DNA of 64,000 bases from an uncultured Oscillospiraceae bacterium (lineage in GTDB: Bacteria; Bacillota; Clostridia; Oscillospirales; Oscillospiraceae), in the NCBI GenBank assembly GCA_902478785.1, contig CABSMJ010000003.1:124001-188000 (forward strand), read 5' to 3'. The notes beneath the pieces were generated by a model. That model saw nothing but the letters and a program-made list of their open reading frames with translations, did no database searches and was not told where the DNA came from. The position numbers and the translations under genes are program-made. Below are positions 48,224 through 55,425 of this stretch, in pieces; within the stretch, counting starts at the first letter, position 1, and every line of letters starts with the position of its first letter.

Positions 48224-49063
48224 TTACAAAATGATATTCCAATCTCTCCGGGTCAGCTGCACATAGTGCTGGTACAAAATACCAAAACGGCGGAAATACT
48301 TCGGTTTCCAGGGCTTTTCCTTTCCACAAAAATGCAAAATCGCCGTGTGCTCCATCACCCACCGGAGATCATAGACTCCTCCACTGCGCAACAGATAGCT
48401 GCTGTAATTACGGGCGTCATAATTCCACAAGACATCCTCTAGCGAGAGTATCCGCTGGCTGTAAAGTCCATTGAGGACATCCTGATCGGGCAAAACCAAC
48501 TCCTTGCGGTGCAGTTCCACATAGTCAAACAGCGTCTGGGGTTCAATCTCCTGTCTGCAGGCCTCCAAATCCATGAGCAATACGCCGGAATTGTAGTAAT
48601 CTCGCTTCGTTCCCAGGCGGATTTGATTGACGCTATTGGCCAGTTCCGTTTTCCCTGTATGTGCGGCAGCAGCGAAGAGATTTCCGTCCAAATCCATCTC
48701 CCACAGTGGGCGGATCGGGTTGATAATCAGGATATCCGGGTCCACATAAAGGACCCGTTTTACATCGTCAGGCAACAGCCGAGGCGCCAGAAGTCGGTAA
48801 TACATTTCTTTGGGATACTGCTTGGTAACAGGCGCATTTTGAAACAGCTCATCCTCCACGTAAATGGGGAAAAAGGAGTAATCAAATGCCTGACACTGTT
48901 GATTGAGCTTACCGAGAGCCGCCTCTGGAATCCCACTGTGGAGCAGATAGAGCACTATTTTCTCCGCTGAATTATTGACATGCAAAGAGGTAAGAAGGAC
49001 CTGAAGTTGGGGTAGATAATTCTGGTCCAGTGTTGTAAGGAGTGAAATTGTGTTCACCGGCAT
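48224..49063 (-). CDS. Family 8 glycosyltransferase
   Basis: GT8 enzymes move a glucosyl or galactosyl residue from a UDP-sugar onto a lipid or polysaccharide. The 279-residue protein has VKRVLYVDPDILIINPIRPLWEMD (the DxD-type DPD at 108-110, binding the sugar-nucleotide manganese), YYNSGVLLMDLEACR, LPDQDVLNGLYSQRIL and the C-terminal HFCGKEKPWKP with the conserved histidine and lysine. It starts at 49063. No other glycan genes are adjacent; it borders the decayed region next to ssrA and may be cargo of the former insertion. Base composition is moderately AT-rich. Confidence 0.93.
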   Translation of the reverse strand: MPVNTISLLTTLDQNYLPQLQVLLTSLHVNNSAEKIVLYLLHSGIPEAALGKLNQQCQAFDYSFFPIYVEDELFQNAPVTKQYPKEMYYRLLAPRLLPDDVKRVLYVDPDILIINPIRPLWEMDLDGNLFAAAAHTGKTELANSVNQIRLGTKRDYYNSGVLLMDLEACRQEIEPQTLFDYVELHRKELVLPDQDVLNGLYSQRILSLEDVLWNYDARNYSSYLLRSGGVYDLRWVMEHTAILHFCGKEKPWKPKYFRRFGILYQHYVQLTRRDWNIIL

Positions 49064-49971
49064 ATTTCTCCCTTCTCAGCGCCGTATTCCCATAGAACTA
49101 TTGCCGTTAAAAATGTCATCCAGTCCCAGCAAAATCGGGCAGCAGGATGAGACAGGATGCTAAGAGTGTCCATAATCAGTGATATTATAGGCTCCCAGGC
49201 CACCATATCAAGTTTACCACTTATACATACCGCCTAATCAGACTCAGGCCAAAGAGGCGATCAATTCGATGTGGTTGTCGCATCAATGGTAATCGCTCCG
49301 AATCTGATCGCCGCTGGGGCAGCCATGGCATAACCGATTCCATCTGTTTTTTCCAGTCAGACAAAACGGCATGTTGCTTCTGGTATCCAGCATCGGCTGC
49401 TTCTTCCATATTCTGAGTTAAGCTGCTATTTCTCTTTTCCGCCGGTGGATCAGTTGGCACAGCCGCTCCAAAGAGCTTCCGCAATCCCCTTCCAGTTTTT
49501 CTCATAAAGGGTCGTCTCGTCGCGCAGATGTTCCACACGCTCTGGGCTCTGATAGTCTGTTCTCCGTCTTGTTCCTGCTATTAAGGCACATTATAGAAAG
49601 CTGGTCATGAAAGTCATGGGACACATATGCGGTTTCGCCTAAAATTACGACATGCGGCTATTATTGTTACCTTTTGGAACAGGTAGAATGGATTGGGAAC
49701 ACCCCTGTCTTTACGGTGCTAGTGACTAAGTCAGGCTGTTATGAGCAGATCTGCCATATAGTTTATCGGACAGTAATAGGCACGCGGAACCAGCAATGTC
49801 ATCAGACCAGTCCCCTGGGCGCTCTATTATGACACACATTGTTGCGTATTTTTTGACAGTCAGGGAAATCTACACGCACCTGGCAATCAGCGTGCTGTCG
49901 CTTCCAGCAGCCTGTTTGAAGATGGGCTGTCCGCTCTCATTCAGAAGGCTTATCTAAAGTCCACTTCCATA
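49064..49971. other. Decayed region with short coding-like fragments
   Basis: No intact gene is supported. On the minus strand around 49430-49560 a frame reads SPERVEHLRDETTLYEKNWK before a stop. On the plus strand around 49810-49980 a frame reads GTSNVIRPVPWALYYDTH and later SSSLFEDGLSALIQKAY before a stop. Both look like ends of once-real proteins, but I cannot name the families. A 105-codon minus-strand frame (49221-49538) is GTG-initiated and unconvincing. Confidence 0.5.
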
Positions 49972-50205
49972 TTAACAACGTGATGCGTTAAAAGGGAGCA
50001 GCGCAATAAACTCCGTATCAAAGATCCAGTTCACCCGATCATACTTATCCTTGAAGTGATAGTAAAAGCTCTTACGATTCATGTTGCAGCGCTCACAAAT
50101 TTGAGCTACGTTAATCTTTTCAAAGAACAGCTCCATCATTAACTCCCGTAAAGCGGCAGTTAAGACGCGCTTTGTGATATTGGAATCCCTGCCATTCTTT
50201 CTTCT
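49972..50205 (-). pseudogene. Truncated TetR/AcrR-family regulator remnant
   Basis: The frame reads GRDSNITKRVLTAALRELMM, then FFEKINVAQICERCNMNRKS and FYYHFKDKYDRVNWIFDTEF before a TAA at 49972-49974. This is the N-terminal helix-turn-helix of a DhaS/TetR-like regulator. The usual ligand-binding half is missing, and there is no in-frame start codon or ribosome site upstream: a TAA lies seven codons before the GRDS. It is clearly a broken gene. Confidence 0.75.
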
Positions 50206-50479
50206 TTCTTGTTATAACCAAACCGCAACCTGTCAGCACAGATCAGTTTCATCATTTGACAACACACAGCGCACTTGGTCGCATCATAAGTAATGAGTTT
50301 ACCACACAACAGCATTCTCTCTGAGATAGGTTGTATTTCAGAAAGAAGAACTGCCCACTTCGTCAACCTTCTTCCGGAGAATCTGTATGCAATTTCGTGT
50401 GCATTTTTCTGCTAAATTGCTTCCTGCAAGGGCAAATTCACGAGAAGAGCACCAAAGGCGAAAGCGCCTAAATCCCTGG

Positions 50480-50535
50480 CCGCGCAAAGAAAAAACTGCT
50501 AAGCCCTTACGGTTCAGCGGTTTTCTTTTTGGAAC
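50480..50535 (+). terminator. Possible terminator in the decayed region
   Basis: An imperfect stem of AACTGCT...AGCGGTT with flanking A6 and TTTTCTTTTT. It is probably left over from a lost gene. Confidence 0.5.
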
Positions 50536-50696
50536 ATCGCAACCCTATAGATGCCACAATTTTTAAGGAAAAGTAGTTTACCGGCTTTACTAAAAAGCAA
50601 TTTAACCCCATCAACTTCGACACGGTTATCTAAAAAAGGCGGGTGTGGGCGTTATTCTGACTTGGCGCACTCTCGTTGCAGGGTTAATATGGTTTC

Positions 50697-50873
50697 TCAA
50701 TGCAACAGCAGGAGATTCATTGTTGCTTCTGAGCAGCCAGCCGTACCATCGTTACTCGCATTGCTGGATCTAACCACAAGTGGAAATCCAATGCACTTTC
50801 TGAGTGTGCAGTTACACTGCCGCCCTTGCCCTGTTTTACCGTCATCCTTATCGCTTGCGTCCTTCTCTGTCAT
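50697..50873 (-). CDS. Small 58-residue ORF of unknown function
   Basis: ATG at 50873 follows GGAGG by seven bases, so the ribosome site is good. The peptide MTEKDASDKDDGKTGQGRQCN...CTLRKC contains five cysteines and an acidic start, but I recognise no family. It lies 66 bases downstream of the recombinase remnant. It may be a short remnant itself. Confidence 0.3.
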   Translation of the reverse strand: MTEKDASDKDDGKTGQGRQCNCTLRKCIGFPLVVRSSNASNDGTAGCSEATMNLLLLH

Positions 50874-50938
50874 GCTGCATCCTCCGCTTTTTATTTCAGT
50901 ATAACACAGAAGATGAGGGTAGATAGTGGCTTACAAAA

Positions 50939-51280
50939 TCATAATGTCGGAGCTTGGTATCGAGTGGCTTTTCTGGGGCTGCCGGCCTTGTCATAGTCGA
51001 CATTGCATCTCTGGCTCTTTTCAAATTGGACATTCATATATGTCTGGATTCCAACGATTGGGATATACTTTGCATTGGACAAGAGCTTGTCGATTGCCGC
51101 TCTTGTCCAGATTTCTTTTCCGGTAGGGAAAGGAATCCTTTTCTCTGAAAGCATGTCTACAACTTTTCCAAGGTTGCCTCCAGAAAGATCGTAGTCAAAA
51201 ATCATGCGGATGACTTCCGCTTTCTCCTGACAAATGATAAAGCTATTGTGTTCCAGCAGATAACCATAAGGAATACGCAT
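50939..51280 (-). pseudogene. Serine-recombinase (recombinase domain) remnant
   Basis: The 113-residue frame starts MRIPYGYLLEHNSFIICQEKAEVIRMIFDYDLSGGNLGKVVDMLSEKRIPFPTGKEIWTRAAIDKLLSNAKYIPIVG. This is the recombinase domain of large serine integrases or transposon-associated recombinases, as found in Clostridia. The catalytic resolvase domain is absent and the zinc-ribbon C-terminal part is cut after RKATRYQ. It is an orphan fragment, next to the ssrA 3' end, where such elements insert. Confidence 0.75.
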
Positions 51281-51311
51281 GTTTACATATCTCCTTTGCT
51301 AAAACAATAAT

Positions 51312-51358
51312 ATACGCAGGTTTAAAAACGGAGCCTTCTCCGCCCGAACCTGCGTTAT
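51312..51358 (-). terminator. Nested hairpin sharing the tmRNA terminator arm
   Basis: ACGCAGGTT and AACCTGCGT form an outer stem. Inside it CGGAG-CCTT-CTCCG forms an inner stem with a T-tract on the minus strand. The outer arms repeat the arms of the next hairpin. Confidence 0.5.
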
Positions 51359-51426
51359 AAGACAATATTTATGGAGTAATTAGCAATCAGTAACAACATC
51401 TTTGGTGAAAACTGACGGTGAAAAGC

Positions 51427-51462
51427 AAAACCTGCGTATAACTATCGTTATACGCAGGTTTT
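51427..51462 (-). terminator. tmRNA terminator
   Basis: AAAACCTGCGTATAAC pairs with GTTATACGCAGGTTTT around TATC, eight bases after the tmRNA CCA end, followed by a T-rich stretch on the minus strand. Confidence 0.85.
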
Positions 51463-51470
51463 GTCTACTT

Positions 51471-51837
51471 TGGTGGAGCCGAGGGGAGTCGAACCCCTGT
51501 CCGAAAGTGCTTCAACTGGATGTTCTCCGGGCGCAGACGGTTATTTTAGGAGTCTTTCTCTCCCTGTTCCCCTTCCCATCGGCAAGCCGTCACGCCGACG
51601 GGTCAGGTGAGCTTCATGATTCATGGCACGGGCAAAGCTTACCGTACGCACGTGCACCGCTAAACGACGCCTTCCCGGACCCGCGGTCCTGACCGGTCAG
51701 ACGGCTGCGGCCCTTAGGCGGCAGCGAGTTCTAAAGAATCGTTGTTCTTTAATTTATAAGGTGCCCATTTTAAGGATGTTAGGCGCATCCGCCCGCTGAC
51801 CCAGCCCCCACACCCCCGTCGAAACCGGTACGGCCCC
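51471..51837 (-). ncRNA. ssrA: Transfer-messenger RNA (tmRNA)
   Basis: tmRNA rescues stalled ribosomes and tags the nascent protein for degradation. Read on the minus strand it starts GGGGCCGTACCGGTTTCGAC at 51837 and ends CTCCACCA at 51471. The 5' GGGGCCG pairs with the CGGCTCC before CCA to give the acceptor stem, and the T-arm is GGGGTTCGACTCCCC. The internal reading frame ends NNDSLELAAA and a TAA, the typical tag tail. The partner smpB lies 1.4 kb upstream. The 3' end adjoins a degraded element. Confidence 0.97.
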
Positions 51838-51854
51838 GAATCTAAAGGGCAGGT

Positions 51855-51876
51855 CCCTCCCCGTCTCCGGGGAGGG
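51855..51876 (-). repeat. GC-rich hairpin upstream of mature tmRNA
   Basis: CCCTCCCCG pairs perfectly with CGGGGAGGG around TCTC, between the likely -10 and the mature 5' end. It could be removed by RNase P processing or end the SDR transcript. Confidence 0.6.
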
Positions 51877-51895
51877 GCGCTGCTGTCATTTGCTT

Positions 51896-51901
51896 AGTAT
51901 A
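51896..51901 (-). promoter_or_regulatory. Possible -10 of ssrA
   Basis: TATACT on the minus strand, about 59 bases before the mature tmRNA 5' end. The -35 is not clear. Confidence 0.4.
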
Positions 51902-51922
51902 TCACATCTGCCGAGAAAATTG

Positions 51923-52681
51923 TTACGTTTTTACGAATTTCACCAGAAGTTCATGAGGCAGCATCTTGGCCAGAAGCCGATAGAACTTATAGAAAGCCCG
52001 GGGCGTATAGAAAATCCGCCCGGCCCGGGCCGCCCGCAGCGTGCCGGACACCACCCGCACCTGGTCGCAGTAGGGCAGCGAGGCAAACATGGGCGAATTG
52101 CCCGTGATGCCGCCCACATCCAAAAACTCTGTCTCCATGGGGCCGGGGCAGACCGCCGTGGCGGTGATGCCCTTGCGCCGCAGTTCCTCCGCCACGCCCA
52201 GGGTAAAGGAGGATACATAGGCCTTGGAGGAGGAATAGACGGTCATTCTGGGATTAGGGCAGAAGGACGCAATGGAGGAGACATTGATAAGGTGAGCGCC
52301 CTTGCGCATATAGGGAATGGCCATATTGGTCAGAGCTGTCAGCGCCCGGAGGTTCAGATCCACCATCCGAGTCTGCGTAGAGGTGGGCATCTCCCCCACC
52401 GCGCCCAGATAACCGCAGCCGGCGCAGTTGATGAGCACGGTGATATTGGGGTGCTCCAGCCGCAGCTTCTCCTCCAGAAAGGCAAAGCTGGCCGGATCAC
52501 ACAGGTCCAGGGGCATCAGCTCCGTCTGCACAGCTGCCAGAGGCTTTGCCGCCTCCTCCAGCCGGTCCTTCCGGCGGGCAATGAGCCAGACACACTCCGT
52601 CTCCGGGAACTCCCGCAGCACCTGCCGGGCAAACTCCATGCCAAGCCCGGAAGAGGCACCGGTGATAATGGCTGTTCTCAT
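51923..52681 (-). CDS. Short-chain dehydrogenase/reductase
   Basis: The 252-residue SDR has the cofactor motif TGASSGLG (about residues 7-14), the structural NCAG at about 85-88, and active-site S, Y and K in LINVSSIAS, VYSSSKAYV. YSSSK is an unusual spacing of the usual YxxxK and still puts tyrosine four before lysine. Substrate unknown; the PGPMETEF block and C-terminal basic helix fit the DltE/YqjQ-like group. It is last in the smpB-ppi-SDR run on the minus strand, 40 bases after the cyclophilin gene. Confidence 0.9.
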   Translation of the reverse strand: MRTAIITGASSGLGMEFARQVLREFPETECVWLIARRKDRLEEAAKPLAAVQTELMPLDLCDPASFAFLEEKLRLEHPNITVLINCAGCGYLGAVGEMPTSTQTRMVDLNLRALTALTNMAIPYMRKGAHLINVSSIASFCPNPRMTVYSSSKAYVSSFTLGVAEELRRKGITATAVCPGPMETEFLDVGGITGNSPMFASLPYCDQVRVVSGTLRAARAGRIFYTPRAFYKFYRLLAKMLPHELLVKFVKT

Positions 52682-52721
52682 ATTGCTTTCCTCCCTCCCA
52701 AATGTTCAGGAATGTACGCTC

Positions 52722-53246
52722 TTATTTCTTCTCCGGCTCAGGATACTCCACGCCGAAGGTCTCCACCCGCACGCTCTTGATGACCACGGGGGTCTTGGGC
52801 TTGTCGTTCCAGTCGGTCTTCACCTCGGAGATGCGGATGGCCTCCTCCACGTTCTCATAGACCCGGCCGAAGGCGGCGTACTGGCCGTCCAGGTGGGGAG
52901 CTGGAGCCACCATGATGAAGAACTGGCTGCCGGCGGAGTTGGGGTCCATGGCCCGGGCCATAGAGAGCACACCGGTCTCATGGATGAGATCGTTTTTCTC
53001 AAAGCCGTTGCCGGAGAACTCGCCGCGGATGCAGTAGCCGGGGCCGCCCATGCCGTTGCCGTTGGGGTCGCCGCCCTGGATCATGAAGCCGGGGATGACC
53101 CGGTGGAAGATCAATCCGTCATAAAAGCCGGAATTGGCCAGCGCGATGAAGTTATTGACGGTGTTGGGGGCCTTGTCGGGGTACAGCTCCGCCACCATCT
53201 TGGCGCCGTTTTCCATCTCAAAAGTCGCCACAGGATTCTTTTCCAT
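52722..53246 (-). CDS. Peptidyl-prolyl cis-trans isomerase, cyclophilin type
   Basis: The 174-residue cyclophilin speeds proline isomerisation in folding proteins. It is cytoplasmic, since there is no signal peptide. Core motifs are FYDGLIFHRVIPGFMIQGGDPNGNGMGGPGYCIRGEF (about residues 41-77; active-site arginine in FHRV), LSMARAMDPNSAGSQFFIM and HLDGQYAAFGRVYENVE. It begins one base after the smpB stop, so translation is likely coupled. The gene order smpB-ppi is common but not universal in Clostridia. Confidence 0.95.
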   Translation of the reverse strand: MEKNPVATFEMENGAKMVAELYPDKAPNTVNNFIALANSGFYDGLIFHRVIPGFMIQGGDPNGNGMGGPGYCIRGEFSGNGFEKNDLIHETGVLSMARAMDPNSAGSQFFIMVAPAPHLDGQYAAFGRVYENVEEAIRISEVKTDWNDKPKTPVVIKSVRVETFGVEYPEPEKK

Positions 53247-53247
53247 A

Positions 53248-53712
53248 TCAGTGATTCCTCTCTTTCAAAGTGCGGTCGATCTCCCGGCGGGCGTCCTTCT
53301 GGGCCGCCGCCGCCCGCTTGTCATAGTTCTTCTTACCCTTACAAAGGCCCACTTCGATCTTCACCCGGGCATCCTTAAAGTATACTGACAGCGGGATGAG
53401 GGCATAGCCGTCCTGCTTGACCTTGGCGTTGAGCCGCAGGATCTCCCGCTTGTGCATCAAAAGCCGCCGGGTCCGATCCGGGTCCTTGTTGAAGATGTTC
53501 CCCTTCTCATAGGGGGAGATGTGCATCCCGTTGAGGAACAGCTCGCCGTTCTTCACGCCGCACCAGGAATCCTTCAGGTTCAGCGTTCCGGCCCGGATGG
53601 ACTTGACCTCCGTGCCGTAGAGCTCGATGCCGGCCTCGAAGCGGTCTTCCACAAAGTAGTCGTGAAACGCCTTCCGATTCTGCGCCGCGACCTTGATTCC
53701 CTTTTTCTCCAT
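53248..53712 (-). CDS. smpB: SsrA-binding protein SmpB
   Basis: SmpB binds tmRNA and places it in the ribosomal A site. The 154-residue protein has IKVAAQNRKAFHDYFVEDRFEAGIELYGTEVKSIRAGTLNLKDSW (residues 5-49), GMHISPY and the C-terminal GKKNYDKRAAAAQKDARREIDRTLKE, which binds the mRNA channel. It lies 1.4 kb upstream of ssrA on the same strand, so the two trans-translation parts are close. AGGAGGC precedes the start, with a clear promoter upstream. Confidence 0.97.
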   Translation of the reverse strand: MEKKGIKVAAQNRKAFHDYFVEDRFEAGIELYGTEVKSIRAGTLNLKDSWCGVKNGELFLNGMHISPYEKGNIFNKDPDRTRRLLMHKREILRLNAKVKQDGYALIPLSVYFKDARVKIEVGLCKGKKNYDKRAAAAQKDARREIDRTLKERNH

Positions 53713-53758
53713 GGCAGCCGCCTCCTTTCCTCATGCAGGCCATTTTGCTGGTTTTGTT

Positions 53759-53787
53759 AGTATAGCACAAACTGTGCGCCGGTTCAA
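53759..53787 (-). promoter_or_regulatory. Promoter of smpB
   Basis: On the minus strand TTGAAC, a 17-base spacer ending TGC and TATACT, about 47 bases before the smpB start. Confidence 0.7.
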
Positions 53788-53880
53788 GGGAAAGAACATC
53801 CACTTTTCTTCCCCCCTCTTTTCCCGCTTCTGCCCTGGGCCAAATTGGCAAATGCCTCTGGATTTCTATCCACCTTGTGG

Positions 53881-53886
53881 TATAAT
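53881..53886 (+). promoter_or_regulatory. Extended -10 of the Nudix/wal operon
   Basis: TGGTATAAT, about 110 bases before the Nudix start. No strong -35 is seen. It may drive the Nudix gene and the wal genes behind it. Confidence 0.45.
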
Positions 53887-53995
53887 AAATATATTTCAAA
53901 AATGACACGTCCCGGCTTTCGGTCCATCCACAGCTTACAATTTATCACAAAACGGCCCGCGAGACGTGGAGAAATTTGCCAGGAGAGGTTTTTTC

Positions 53996-54532
53996 ATGGA
54001 TTTTACGGAGAAGAGGATCAGCCGGAAAGATGTATTTCACGGCCGCATTCTGGACGTACATGTGGATACAGTGGAGCTGCCCAACGGAAAGCAGGCCACC
54101 CGCGAGGTGGTGGACCATCCCGGCGGTGTAGGCATTCTGGCCATCGACGAGCGGGACAACGTGGTACTGGTGAGCCAGTACCGCTATGTGTTCGGCAAGA
54201 CCATACTGGAGATCCCCGCCGGCAAGCTGGAGCCCGGCGAGGACCCGGTGGTAGCTGCTCTGCGGGAGCTGAAGGAGGAGACCGGCGCCTCCCCGGTGGA
54301 ATTCATCCCCATGGGACGGCTGCTGGCCTCCCCGGGCTGCTACGGCGAGGTGCTGTGGCTGTTTTTGGCCCGGGGCCTGACTCAGGGCCAGTCCGACCCG
54401 GACGAGGACGAGTTCCTCTCCGTGGAGCGCATCCCCTTTGACGAGCTGATCCACCGGGTGACCACCGGCGAGATCGAGGACGCCAAAACCGTGGCGGCGG
54501 CACTGAAAGCCAAGACGCTGCTGGCCCGCTGA
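53996..54532 (+). CDS. ADP-ribose pyrophosphatase, Nudix family
   Basis: The 178-residue protein is NudF-like. It starts MDFTEKRISRKDVFHGRILDVHVDTVELPNGKQATREVVDHPGGVGILAI and has a full Nudix box at residues 76-98 (G-x5-E-x7-RELKEETGA), with LEIPAGKLEPGE and SPGCYGEVLWLFLARGL as family markers. It likely cleaves ADP-ribose to AMP and ribose 5-phosphate. AGGAGAGG lies before the ATG at 53996; a GTG ten codons earlier is poorly supported. The walR gene follows after 58 bases. Confidence 0.93.
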   Translation: MDFTEKRISRKDVFHGRILDVHVDTVELPNGKQATREVVDHPGGVGILAIDERDNVVLVSQYRYVFGKTILEIPAGKLEPGEDPVVAALRELKEETGASPVEFIPMGRLLASPGCYGEVLWLFLARGLTQGQSDPDEDEFLSVERIPFDELIHRVTTGEIEDAKTVAAALKAKTLLAR

Positions 54533-54590
54533 GCCCATCCGGCGGGAGCTTTACACATTATTATGAATGGACAAAATGGGAGGCTTTCTC

Positions 54591-55319
54591 ATGGAGAACG
54601 CAACTGCCAAAAAGACCATACTGATCGTGGAGGACGAGAAGAACATCGTGGACATCCTCCGCTTCAACCTCCAGCGGGAGGGTTATGAGACGGTGGAGAC
54701 CTACGACGGCGAGGCGGGCCTTGCCCAGGCCCGGTCCGTAAAGCCGGATCTCATTTTGCTGGACGTGATGCTGCCCAAGATGAACGGCTTTGACGTCTGT
54801 CAGACCCTCCGGCAGGAGGGGGACAACGTCCCCGTCATCATCCTCACCGCCCGTGAGGAGGAGGCCGACAAGGTGCTGGGTCTGGAGATCGGTGCCGACG
54901 ACTACATCACCAAGCCCTTTTCCATGCGGGAGCTCATTGCCCGGGTGAAGGCCAACATCCGCCGCACAGCCATGGTGGCCTCCACGGACCACACCAACGT
55001 CATGGCCGCCGCCGGCGATCTGACCATCGACATCGACAGCTGCCTGGCCTACAAGAGCGGAAAGCCCCTGAGCCTGACCCAGCGGGAGTATGAGCTGCTG
55101 ACCTTCCTGGCCAGCCACCCCGACAAGGTCTACTCCCGCATCAACCTGATGGAGCAGGTGTGGAACTACGGCTATGTGGGCGACGACGCCCGGACCGTGG
55201 ATGTTACCGTCCGCCGCCTGCGGGAGAAAATTGAGGACGACCCGGCCAATCCGGTCTATATCCTGACCCGCCGGGGCGTGGGCTACTACTTCAGCACCAA
55301 GGGCGCCGCCCAGAGCTGA
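54591..55319 (+). CDS. walR: WalR-type response regulator
   Basis: The 242-residue OmpR-family regulator controls cell-wall hydrolase genes. The receiver domain has the acidic pair E14-D15, phospho-acceptor D58 (LILLDVMLPKMNG) and K108 (DDYITKPF). The winged-helix part begins at about 145, with SLTQREYELLTFLASHPDKVYSR and DARTVDVTVRRLREKIEDDP, then VYILTRRGVGYYF. The ATG at 54591 follows GGGAGG; an ATG 24 bases earlier lacks a site. It leads the operon walR-walK-yycH-yycI, whose gene order secures the WalR assignment over PhoB. Confidence 0.95.
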   Translation: MENATAKKTILIVEDEKNIVDILRFNLQREGYETVETYDGEAGLAQARSVKPDLILLDVMLPKMNGFDVCQTLRQEGDNVPVIILTAREEEADKVLGLEIGADDYITKPFSMRELIARVKANIRRTAMVASTDHTNVMAAAGDLTIDIDSCLAYKSGKPLSLTQREYELLTFLASHPDKVYSRINLMEQVWNYGYVGDDARTVDVTVRRLREKIEDDPANPVYILTRRGVGYYFSTKGAAQS

Positions 55320-55425
55320 CAAGTCCGGCAAAATCTCTCTGCCGTCCCCTCCGGACGGCGGGATCTGACCCGGCACCTATCAAGTTTCCCCACTGCTTAT
55401 GCGGTGGGAGGAAGGGGGAACCGCC

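Noticed and set aside
51402..51692. 96-codon plus-strand frame and others over the ssrA gene
   Set aside because: They lie on the complement of tmRNA and include its T-arm; not protein coding.
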